Source: an uncultured Bacteroidales bacterium (GTDB lineage Bacteria > Bacteroidota > Bacteroidia > Bacteroidales > WCHB1-69). Taken from it: a stretch of DNA of 34,922 nucleotides. The position numbers and the translations under genes are program-made. Position 1 is the first letter of the stretch, and every line of letters begins with the position of its first letter. This document shows positions 23,438 through 31,053 of the stretch, in pieces. The stretch lies in NCBI GenBank assembly GCA_946413585.1, contig CAMKLG010000029.1, forward strand, positions 1-34,922, written 5' to 3'. The notes under the pieces were generated by a model. The model worked only from the letters and a program-made list of their open reading frames with translations, ran no database searches and was not told the DNA's origin.

Positions 23438-24115
23438 CTATTTCATTGCCTCGCCAATGGCCTTCACTACCAGCTCCTCCATGATGAAATAGGTGTCGGG
23501 GTTGGGGTGACAGCCGTCGTCGCTGAGCTTTTTCGGGAAGGCGTTGTGCTCGTCGGCTAGGGCGGAGTGATAATCCACATAGACGATGTTATTGGCGTCG
23601 GCAAACTTTCGCAGCCGTTCGTTGATCTCGACGATAGTCTGGGCGGCGTCCTTGATGTCGGGGTTCCACACGAAGGAGGCGCAGGGTGGGATAGAGGCGA
23701 TGAGCGGCACGATGTCGTTGGCACGGGCCAGCTGGCACATGGCCACCACGTTTTCGACCACCTTGGTCGGTTCCACCCAATAGGTGTTGTGTGCCACGTC
23801 GTTGGTGCCCGCCATGATGACCACCGCCTTGGGGTGGAGGTTGACGACATCGGCGGTGAAGCGCGCCAGCATCTGCGTCGAGGTCTGTCCGCCGATGCCT
23901 CGGCCGCAATAGTGGTGCTCGCTGAAGAAGTCGGGGTGGTAGTAGGCCCAGTTCTCGGTGATGGAGTTCCCCATGAAGACCACCTCGGGGAAGTCGCCGC
24001 TCTCGGCAATGCGCTCATTGTCAGCCCTGAAGCGGTTGAACCAGAACCAATCCTCCTGTGAAAACCCGAATATTGTCATAGTGGTGAAGAGAATGATGAA
24101 CGTTGTTTTTCTCAT
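23438..24115 (-). CDS. Exported SGNH/GDSL-family hydrolase
   Basis: A 225-residue protein with an N-terminal signal peptide (about 1-19, ending GFSQ) and all SGNH blocks: block I FMGNSIT with nucleophile Ser51, block II GIGGQTS (Gly), block III GTND with Asn105, and block V DGCHPN with Asp200 and His203. These enzymes hydrolyse esters; in Bacteroidetes, close relatives are often acetyl-esterases acting on polysaccharides or other surface glycans, but the substrate cannot be read here. The gene is much richer in G+C than its surroundings (40 of 60 bases in 23641-23700 by hand count). That suggests a different origin. A perfect -7 element lies 16 bases upstream of the ATG. Confidence 0.92.
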   Translation of the reverse strand: MRKTTFIILFTTMTIFGFSQEDWFWFNRFRADNERIAESGDFPEVVFMGNSITENWAYYHPDFFSEHHYCGRGIGGQTSTQMLARFTADVVNLHPKAVVIMAGTNDVAHNTYWVEPTKVVENVVAMCQLARANDIVPLIASIPPCASFVWNPDIKDAAQTIVEINERLRKFADANNIVYVDYHSALADEHNAFPKKLSDDGCHPNPDTYFIMEELVVKAIGEAMK

Positions 24116-24131
24116 AGTGGGAAATTTTCGG

Positions 24132-24139
24132 CAAAGATA
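24132..24139 (-). promoter_or_regulatory. Predicted -7 element for the SGNH hydrolase gene
   Basis: The minus strand reads TATCTTTG, a perfect TAnnTTTG, 16 bases before the ATG at 24115. No clear -33 box is seen. Confidence 0.5.
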
Positions 24140-24185
24140 GGGAAAATTTGGGGATAATGTTCACGGCCGAAGATATGGCTTCACA

Positions 24186-25388
24186 CTATTGTTCTAACAA
24201 CCAATCTAATACGTTTTGCTGCTTAATGCCATTGTGAAAAGTCACAGGCATGGTGTCCAAAGTAAGGATTGTTTTCGGATAATTATCCTTAATGGCTTGT
24301 AATGGCTTCAGTTCCCTTTGGAGCGTGGTGTTGTCAAGCACCGTTGCCGCCACTTGGTAATAAGCGACTTCCTGCATGTTTACCGTAACAAAATCGACTT
24401 CCAAAGCATCTGTCTTTCCCACATACACATGAGGATTGCGCCTCAGCAGCTCTAAATACACCACGTTTTCAAGCACTCGCCCATAATCTGTGTTTTTAGA
24501 ACCGAGAAGTGTATTGCGCAGCGCCACATCCACCAGATAGTATTTCTCCATTGTTTTTAACAGCTGGCGTCCCTTGATGTTGTAACGCTTAGCAGGATAA
24601 AGGATGAAACTTTGGCACAATGCAGACAGATATTTCTCAATGGTTTTCACATCCGCTTTCCGCCCCGAGGAGGTAAGCGTGTCGGCGATTTTTTTCACCG
24701 ACAAGGTGTTCCCTATGTTGTCGGCAAGGAAAGCCATCACATTCTCAAGCATCACGGCGTCACTTATCCTGTTGCGTTGCACCACATCTTTCAGTACGAT
24801 GGTGCTGTATATGCCTCTGAGATAATCATCTGTCAGCTGCTCGTCGCGTTCGAATGCCATCGCATACGGGAAAGAAGAGAAGGCGATGTAATCGGCGTAT
24901 TTCCTTTCCAAATTGTTCGTGTCACCAGTCGCGGAGACATATTCTTTGAACGAAAGCGGCAAAATCTGAATCTCCACATAACGTCCGGAAAGCAGCGTGG
25001 CGATCTCACTTGACAGCAAGTAAGCATTTGATCCCGTGATGTAGAGATCTAAGTTGTCCTTTACGAACAGGGCATCCACCACATCGGCATAATTCTCAAC
25101 GTGTTGGATCTCATCAAGAAAGACATAATGGGGGGCGTCTTTTGAAAGGCGTTGACAGATGTATTTATACAGCGTCTTGGCATCTCTCAACTCCACAAAA
25201 TCGTAATCCTCAAAATTGATGTTGATAATCTGCTCTTTTTGCACTCCAGACCGCATCAATTCCTGTTGGAACAGAGCCATCAGGGTACTTTTTCCACAGC
25301 GTCGCACACCCGTGATAACCTTGATGATTTTCTTGTCTCTCAAGGATTTAAGTCTCTCAATATACCGTTCGCGTTGTATGGTTTCCAT
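24186..25388 (-). CDS. AAA-type ATPase with DUF4143 C-terminal domain
   Basis: This 400-residue protein belongs to the AAA_14/DUF4143 family. Walker A is GVRRCGKST (27-35) and Walker B is YVFLDEIQ (about 88-95). An arginine/sensor region TGSNAYLLSSE follows at about residue 120. The DUF4143 half holds a winged-helix-like segment and the restriction-fold-like stretch NVVYLELLRRNPHVYVG...DALEVDFV. Members are abundant and often multi-copy in Bacteroidetes; their cellular role is poorly defined. It has its own predicted promoter and is separated by 394 bp from the downstream end of the modification operon, so I do not count it as a component. Its codon use and G+C look like the resident genome. 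Confidence 0.92.
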   Translation of the reverse strand: METIQRERYIERLKSLRDKKIIKVITGVRRCGKSTLMALFQQELMRSGVQKEQIININFEDYDFVELRDAKTLYKYICQRLSKDAPHYVFLDEIQHVENYADVVDALFVKDNLDLYITGSNAYLLSSEIATLLSGRYVEIQILPLSFKEYVSATGDTNNLERKYADYIAFSSFPYAMAFERDEQLTDDYLRGIYSTIVLKDVVQRNRISDAVMLENVMAFLADNIGNTLSVKKIADTLTSSGRKADVKTIEKYLSALCQSFILYPAKRYNIKGRQLLKTMEKYYLVDVALRNTLLGSKNTDYGRVLENVVYLELLRRNPHVYVGKTDALEVDFVTVNMQEVAYYQVAATVLDNTTLQRELKPLQAIKDNYPKTILTLDTMPVTFHNGIKQQNVLDWLLEQ

Positions 25389-25415
25389 CTGTTTGCTTTT
25401 CTATTTATCGCACCG

Positions 25416-25423
25416 CAAAAATA
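25416..25423 (-). promoter_or_regulatory. Predicted -7 element for the DUF4143 ATPase gene
   Basis: The minus strand reads TATTTTTG, a perfect TAnnTTTG, 27 bases before the ATG at 25388. A 13-bp run, eight T followed by GGAAT, occurs twice just upstream (within 25427-25439 and 25466-25479). Confidence 0.5.
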
Positions 25424-25589
25424 CGATTTTTTTTGGAATAGAATCCAAGAACAACAAATATTTCATTTTTTTTTGGAATGCTTTCCGATTTTTGTATTTG
25501 TTTGCTGCGAAGGTGTGTGCTTGCTCTCTAAGTAATTCTTTTGTCTAGAAACGCGGTGTTCCATTGATTTGTTCTCTGACAAGACGGAG

Positions 25590-25689
25590 ATTCCGTTTGG
25601 CCGGCAATTGTCCGGCGGTTCCGATAATGCGATGTCATCGGCAAGGGCAAGAGTTTGCGGTATGGTGTGGTGGCGAAACGGAATGGCGG
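25590..25689. repeat. Dispersed repeat, copy 2, with inverted ends
   Basis: Positions 25623-25689 match copy 1 (22730-22796) at 62 of 67 positions. In this copy the left side carries ATTCCGTTTGGCC (25590-25602), the inverse of GGCGAAACGGAAT (25672-25684) at 12 of 13 positions. Just inside the left arm is a smaller palindrome, GCCGG-CAATTGT-CCGGC (about 25600-25616). The structure suggests a roughly 100-bp hairpin-forming or MITE-like element, of which copy 1 is a partial form. Confidence 0.7.
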
Positions 25690-25782
25690 TGAGTTGTTAG
25701 GTGGCGATTGTGCAGATGAACCTATTGCACGCGAGAAATCGGGGGCACGACAGAATCTCGATCTCTTGCGAATTTCAAGAGA

Positions 25783-26370
25783 TCAATCCAATGCTTCCGG
25801 CTCGTCATCCTCTTCACCTGCATCGACAGATGCAGCGAAAGCCATGAAAAGCTCAAGAAAGGCGGTTTCGCGGTAGAAATAGTTGGGATCGTCGGTGAGT
25901 ATGTCCTCCATGAAATGAAAGCCCCAATTGGCATATTCCTCCATGGTTTGCATCAGCATATCAACAGCTTTGCGGGAGGTTATGTCTCCCTTTTCCAAGG
26001 CGATGAAATCAATATCGGTGCGGGCGACCAAAGCCGTGAAGATGTATTCGCGCAGTTTGGGATAAGGTTTGCGCCCTTTGACTTTAACCTTGTCGGCATT
26101 CAAATCACCCCAATATTGTATTTGGTGGCCAAAATCTTTTATCTTTTGGCTGTCTTCTATCAATTTGCGCCGTTGGTTGAAATACAAGCCGATAAAAAAG
26201 GCGATGATATAAATTTCGTAACCTCCACCAAATATTTTGCCTCGATCCTCTCCTAAAGACGTGGCACCTCGCCGATAGTTACAGAAGTTTCCAATGATAC
26301 TGTCTTCGTATCTTTTTTCCCACTTGGGATTACGGGTGATCCAAAGATCATATAATTTTTCTGCTGCCAT
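25783..26370 (-). CDS. Unknown protein in the dndE position of the modification operon (195 residues)
   Basis: I do not recognise the family. The protein is soluble, with a glycine-rich segment RGKIFGGGYEIYIIAFFIGLYFNQRRK (about 43-69), a basic stretch KVKVKGRKPYPKLREYIF, and an acidic tail (GEEDDEPEALD). It starts 6 bp after the DndD-like gene and is the last gene of the operon. In canonical dndBCDE loci this place is taken by dndE, a small DNA-binding protein. This one is longer (195 versus about 115-130) and I cannot show homology. Position and spacing make it a component of the system by inference only. Confidence 0.8.
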   Translation of the reverse strand: MAAEKLYDLWITRNPKWEKRYEDSIIGNFCNYRRGATSLGEDRGKIFGGGYEIYIIAFFIGLYFNQRRKLIEDSQKIKDFGHQIQYWGDLNADKVKVKGRKPYPKLREYIFTALVARTDIDFIALEKGDITSRKAVDMLMQTMEEYANWGFHFMEDILTDDPNYFYRETAFLELFMAFAASVDAGEEDDEPEALD

Positions 26371-26376
26371 GATGAA

Positions 26377-28548
26377 CTATTTTATGCGTTTGATTATGGT
26401 TTGAATGGTTGACAGGTCTTTGTCGTTAAACGGCTCCACCTTCTCGATGCGATAAACAGAACAGGAAAGCTTGTTGATGGTGTCGAAGTCAAGTTGTTTC
26501 TCACCCGTTTGTTTGTCAACGTTGAGCAAATCCTTGGTGACGATAAGGCACTGTTTTTCAATTGTATCAATCACATTGTAGAATGTGTCCTCTTTGAAAC
26601 CGCCGAATGACGATGTTGGGGCATCGAAGATCAGCGGATAGTCCTGCTCGCGTTTCAAGGTCGTGATTTGGGAAATGGCAAACAGCACTGACATGTACAT
26701 GGTGGTTTTCAAGGCTCCGTTCGGATTCTCAATTCTGCCACCATTCATACTGTGAAGTTCAATGCGGGCGGAATTGTCGATAGTCTTACGGATGTGAATG
26801 ACCCCGTAGAAATCGTTTTTGTTCAGCTTAGCCAAATATTGGTTGGCGACCTCTTCCAACATTTGGAGGAAATTTCTGACATTTTGTTCCTTTGCGTTCA
26901 CAAATGCCTTCATAATTCGCTCAAAAGCGGTGTGAACACGCTGATAGACTTTCGTCATCGTACTTTCTGGCTCAAGTTTGGAGAGTCTGTCTTGGAGATT
27001 TGCTTTGTTTTCCTCCTCTATCTTCAATTTTTCATTCAACTCCACAGCACGTTTTTCCGCACGCCCTTTTGCTTCAAAAAAGCCTTTCCAATCTTTAATG
27101 TTCTTGTCCAGAATCTCAGCGCTCAGATTAGACTGCATGAGCAAATCGTTCATTTCATCGGTGAGCTCTTGAATCTGTTTGGTCACATCCGAAAGCTCCG
27201 TTTTGCGTTTTGTGATAAAATCCAAGCGGTCGGCGATAGTTGTTGAAATCCCTGCGATCTCCTGTTCTGTTTCGCCGCTTAACTTGATTTGGCGGGAATG
27301 AAGCTCATTGATGAAAGAATTGGGGAATAACGGCTGCTCTTCTTCCTCTTCGTTCGGCGGAGTTACCACTTGTGCAGAAATATTGGCGAGATATTCGTTC
27401 AGCTTTTGGCACATGAAATGATATGCCTCAGACCCTTTAGGTGCAGGACGACCACAGACTTTACAGATTTCATCATCTATCATTTCCTGCATCGTCTCCT
27501 TGTCCGGCAGGTTCCAAGGAAGAGGCACCGCATCGTTAGCAAGTTTCTGAATTTTGGAGATTGCTTCCCGCTCGCCTGCTTCTTTTGCCCGACGTTCAGT
27601 CTCTTGTTTTTCGAGTCTTCTTTTCTCTTTGCTTAATGCGGAGGCTTTTGCCGAAAACTCTTTTATTATTGGGAGAAAAGACCGGAGAATCCATGATTCA
27701 TCTAACAAATTTGTACTGTAATTACAAGAGGAAAGAGCTGACAACTTTGCTTTTTTCTCTTGCAACTCATGTATTCGGTCTTTTATATCTTGATATCGTT
27801 CTTGAGTCTCTTGATTTTTCTCGATTAATTCAATTTTGTCAGTGAAATCGGAAATAGATATCTCTTTTTCTTTCAATTCTTTCCGAATATCTTGAATTGA
27901 AACAGATACTAAATCAAGTTGTCTGTTGAGTTCTTTTGCTTGATTTGATACACGTTTATCGTTCTGCAATTCTTTGTTTGCTGCATTTGCCGATTTGTGT
28001 TCAAAATTAGATGTCATTTCGACCAGTTCATCGAATTGCTTAATGCCAGAGAAGGTGTCAACCAATGTTTTAAGTGCGGTTTCATTATCAAAAACATTAA
28101 GGTTGTTTTCCCCTTTAAATAGACAATATTTCCGAATAACAGGTTCGAAACATTGGTTTAGCATTACATCACCACGTGTCAACAAACGCTCTGAACCATC
28201 AATGGAATATCCATTAAATTTGAAATCTTTTATTCGGATAAAATCCTCTGAGACTTTTTCAAAAGTAAAAGATTTCTCAATTTCCTTCTCTCCATCATGT
28301 TCAAAAGTGATGTTCACAATAACGTCATCGCTTTGCCCAACTTCTAATTCTGATTTTCTTTTTTCGGAGATGTGGGTCAGTTGTTTGTCCTCACTTGCCG
28401 TTTTAAACAACCATTCCAATGCTTCAAATAATGTTGTTTTTCCATCACCATTATCACCGATAACCAATGTCAACCCTTTGGACAATGTAAGAGTATTATA
28501 GCCGTAGTAACTACGGAAATTTTTGATTTTAATATCCTTGATGATCAT
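26377..28548 (-). CDS. DndD-like SMC/RecF-type ATPase
   Basis: This 723-residue ATPase starts IKDIKIKNFRSYYG and has Walker A GDNGDGKTT (31-39). Long coiled coils follow, with a zinc-hook-like CKVC (362-365) at mid-protein. The C-terminal ATPase half has the Walker B strand YPLIFDAPTSSFGG (about 637-650). The catalytic Glu that normally follows the Walker B Asp is Ala here (FDAP), comparable to the DTP form of DndD. The ABC signature is degenerate (NPNGALKTT in place of SGGE). DndD supplies ATPase activity in DNA phosphorothioation. The start overlaps the 77-residue gene as ATGA. It could instead be a generic AAA_23 defence ATPase; the neighbouring DndC-like and DndB-like genes favour the DndD reading. 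Confidence 0.85.
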   Translation of the reverse strand: MIIKDIKIKNFRSYYGYNTLTLSKGLTLVIGDNGDGKTTLFEALEWLFKTASEDKQLTHISEKRKSELEVGQSDDVIVNITFEHDGEKEIEKSFTFEKVSEDFIRIKDFKFNGYSIDGSERLLTRGDVMLNQCFEPVIRKYCLFKGENNLNVFDNETALKTLVDTFSGIKQFDELVEMTSNFEHKSANAANKELQNDKRVSNQAKELNRQLDLVSVSIQDIRKELKEKEISISDFTDKIELIEKNQETQERYQDIKDRIHELQEKKAKLSALSSCNYSTNLLDESWILRSFLPIIKEFSAKASALSKEKRRLEKQETERRAKEAGEREAISKIQKLANDAVPLPWNLPDKETMQEMIDDEICKVCGRPAPKGSEAYHFMCQKLNEYLANISAQVVTPPNEEEEEQPLFPNSFINELHSRQIKLSGETEQEIAGISTTIADRLDFITKRKTELSDVTKQIQELTDEMNDLLMQSNLSAEILDKNIKDWKGFFEAKGRAEKRAVELNEKLKIEEENKANLQDRLSKLEPESTMTKVYQRVHTAFERIMKAFVNAKEQNVRNFLQMLEEVANQYLAKLNKNDFYGVIHIRKTIDNSARIELHSMNGGRIENPNGALKTTMYMSVLFAISQITTLKREQDYPLIFDAPTSSFGGFKEDTFYNVIDTIEKQCLIVTKDLLNVDKQTGEKQLDFDTINKLSCSVYRIEKVEPFNDKDLSTIQTIIKRIK

Positions 28549-28778
28549 AACTGCCGAATTAATTGGTTACTAACTTCGGTATATATCTCTTTCTCTGACA
28601 CTTTTTCTTCATGCCTTTCGATTATCGTAGCAATTGCCTTGATAATCGGGATGTCAGAATCCATGGCTTCGGCTATGGAATAGTAATCGTCGGGATCAAA
28701 ACCATAAATATCATACAGCTGTTTGTCATTCAATACAGCTTGTAATAATTTATCCTCATTTGTTTGATACATTTGCAT
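28545..28778 (-). CDS. Small acidic protein of unknown function (77 residues)
   Basis: This short soluble protein has 16 Asp/Glu against 7 Lys/Arg and no signal or membrane segment. Its N-terminal half contains a conserved-looking segment LYDIYGFDPDDYYSIAEAM; the C-terminal half is predicted helical (IPIIKAIATIIERHEEKVSEKEIYTEV). It sits between the helicase (2-bp gap) and the DndD-like gene (ATGA overlap). That spacing implies a real, translationally coupled gene. No family is recognised. A role as a small partner of the helicase or the ATPase is inferred from position. Confidence 0.8.
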   Translation of the reverse strand: MQMYQTNEDKLLQAVLNDKQLYDIYGFDPDDYYSIAEAMDSDIPIIKAIATIIERHEEKVSEKEIYTEVSNQLIRQL

Positions 28779-28780
28779 AA

Positions 28781-31051
28781 CTATTTGAAAATTGAAAGAT
28801 TATAATGGTTCAAAATATCAACTAATTCATTGTAAGTGTCATTAAGATTCTCGGAAAGAGAAGCAAAGTCTCTTACTCGGCATAATTCACTTTCTACAAG
28901 ATTCTTCTCCAATGTGTAGCATTCTTCATCAAACACATCGTCAGGAATAACAATGAGATCATGTATAATGGCAAATTGCTTATCTTTGTGTGTGCGTAAG
29001 ACACGTCCACGTCGTTGAATGAACTGACGTGGATTACCAGTACTTGCACAGAAAATAGCCAACTCACTTCGTGGGACATCGACACCTTCATCTAAACACT
29101 TCATAGACGTAAGTACATCAATGCTTCCTTCAGCAAAGCCTTTGAGCATAGCATCTCGATCAGTTGATTCAGAAGTGAACTGGCGAACAATGATGTGAGA
29201 ATCCATATCTCGAACAATGCGCGTAAAATCGTCAATCAGATGTTCTGTCTCTGGGTCAGATGCAATTGTGTCTGTCTTATCGAAAATGTCAGCTTCAAAA
29301 TCATCAGGTTTGTTGCCTTCTGGGACATAAACTAATGTGTATTTCAAACTGTTCTTTTCTGTCATACGTTGCTGAAGTATCTGTTTAAAAACGCCCAACT
29401 TGTTAGCAGCTTTATGAATGATTCGTTTTCGCTTCAACAAAAGCATTTTTAAGATTTCTTGGCTTTCGACATCTTGATACCCTATGACTTTTGCTATTTT
29501 TTTCGAAATATCCACATATTCATCCATTTCATTTTCAGTCAGCCTAACAACATGCGGATAATAGTAATAACGACAGAGAGCACCGTTTTCTATAGCCTCT
29601 GCCATAGAGTATTCGAAGGTGTAATGGTCATCACACCTGAAGAAATCCATCAATTTACGATTGCCACTGTCGTCAAATTGACGTTCCGGCGTGGCAGAAA
29701 GGCCTATTCTCCGTGAATATTTTATTTCAGGCAATCGATTGACCATCAGACCACCACCCATGTTGTGCGCTTCGTCTGCTATAAGCAGTAGCTTGTTTTT
29801 TGGAAATTGGTTTAGTTCTAAGAAAACATTGGAGCGAACAAACGATGCGTAGGTGGATATGATGATATAAGACAATTCTTTGTTGGCATTTGTCATCTCA
29901 AGCAAACGAAGATTAGCTACCGCAGACTTCCAATTACTGTATTTAGAACAAACCTTTATGATATTGTTGAAATTAAACTTCTTGCATTCAAGCTCCCATT
30001 GTTCAACAAGCGTTATAGTTGGAACCAGTATGATAGCTTTATAATACTTCTTTTGGTTATAAATTTCGAGCAAACAATTGAGCGAAGTGATGGTTTTTCC
30101 TGTACCTGTCGCCATCGCAAACAAGCCTTTCTGCTTGTTGTTTTTCCAATTCTCGAACGCTTGTTCCTGATAATCGCGCGGCCCAGATTCGTATGGGAAA
30201 CGGGGTTTGCCGAAGTCGATAGGCTCAACGGCTTTGCCTTGCTTCTTGATTTTCTCTATCTCGATTTCAACTTTGTTTTTGGCTTTCTCCAGTGCATTAA
30301 TCACAGATTTAGGTAACGATTTATCAGCAATATCCTGCTGCACGAACCGATATTCATCTTCCAGTAAATCTTTCAGTTCCTTGTTTTTAAACGATTCGGC
30401 AATATGAGTTTTCACTCTGTCAGTCGGGACAAAAACAACATTCTCATCTTTACCAGTAAACACAAGTTCAAATTCTCCATTGATTTTGTTTATTGTAGCA
30501 GACGCTGGATTGCCATCCCAATCGCAGAAAGCCGTAAGACTTTCGATATTGTCAATCAACGCCGACCGTGAAAAGTTGCAAGAGCCATCGAAGCCGACTT
30601 TATTTACGCCATCGCTGAAAATGCCAGTTTTAGTGTGAGAGATGCCGATGCCTGCTTTTGGCGCAATGATTTTTATCTCAAGTCGATTGTTACGAATGAG
30701 CCACGTAAGACACTCGAAAAAATGTGTGTCACGTTCTGACAACGTGTTTTTCAGTTTTTCAATGTCGGTAATGTCAAAAAACGGAATGGGTGTATTAAGT
30801 TCACCGTTGGCAATAGCAATTCTATCTTGCTCAGTAAGAATGTCGTTTACAATCAGATTCATTCGTCCACCATTATAGAGGAACGAAGCAAAACCATCCG
30901 CCAAAACATTGATGGCAGAAGAAGAGAAGAAGCCTAACATCAAATCAAACTGCGTGGCATTGCACAGGCAGTCAGAGAAGAAACCTATCGGCTCCCACTC
31001 TGTCCGCGATTTGAAATGGCGATGTGCTGGAAATGAGACTTCTTTAAGCAT
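28781..31051 (-). CDS. Superfamily 2 helicase with N-terminal phospholipase D-like nuclease domain
   Basis: A 756-residue fusion. The N-terminal domain has a PLD-like (HKD) active site: HTK (139-141) followed by GFDGSCNFS with Gly156, Ser157 and Asn159. One HKD half-site is visible, so a dimer would be needed for a complete site. The helicase core carries motif I ATGTGKT (314-320), motif II DEAH (426-429), motif III SATP (452-455), and motif VI QRRGRVLR (679-686), followed by a short C-terminal extension. PLD-helicases occur in several restriction and defence loci. Here it is the best candidate for the DNA-degrading effector. It starts 2 bp after the DGQHR gene and is followed after 2 bp by the 77-residue gene. 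Confidence 0.9.
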   Translation of the reverse strand: MLKEVSFPAHRHFKSRTEWEPIGFFSDCLCNATQFDLMLGFFSSSAINVLADGFASFLYNGGRMNLIVNDILTEQDRIAIANGELNTPIPFFDITDIEKLKNTLSERDTHFFECLTWLIRNNRLEIKIIAPKAGIGISHTKTGIFSDGVNKVGFDGSCNFSRSALIDNIESLTAFCDWDGNPASATINKINGEFELVFTGKDENVVFVPTDRVKTHIAESFKNKELKDLLEDEYRFVQQDIADKSLPKSVINALEKAKNKVEIEIEKIKKQGKAVEPIDFGKPRFPYESGPRDYQEQAFENWKNNKQKGLFAMATGTGKTITSLNCLLEIYNQKKYYKAIILVPTITLVEQWELECKKFNFNNIIKVCSKYSNWKSAVANLRLLEMTNANKELSYIIISTYASFVRSNVFLELNQFPKNKLLLIADEAHNMGGGLMVNRLPEIKYSRRIGLSATPERQFDDSGNRKLMDFFRCDDHYTFEYSMAEAIENGALCRYYYYPHVVRLTENEMDEYVDISKKIAKVIGYQDVESQEILKMLLLKRKRIIHKAANKLGVFKQILQQRMTEKNSLKYTLVYVPEGNKPDDFEADIFDKTDTIASDPETEHLIDDFTRIVRDMDSHIIVRQFTSESTDRDAMLKGFAEGSIDVLTSMKCLDEGVDVPRSELAIFCASTGNPRQFIQRRGRVLRTHKDKQFAIIHDLIVIPDDVFDEECYTLEKNLVESELCRVRDFASLSENLNDTYNELVDILNHYNLSIFK

Positions 31052-31053
31052 GT

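Larger units (their letters stand above)
25389..25782. other. Intergenic region at the downstream edge of the modification operon
   Basis: This 394-bp region contains the ATPase promoter, the T-rich direct repeat at 25427-25479, and the inverted-end element at 25590-25689. No gene is supported. Frames reading through the element (for example from 25655) are repeat-derived. Confidence 0.6.

Noticed and set aside
24186-25388. DUF4143 ATPase as part of the modification operon
   Set aside because: It has its own promoter, is 394 bp away from the operon end and belongs to a family common throughout Bacteroidetes genomes.
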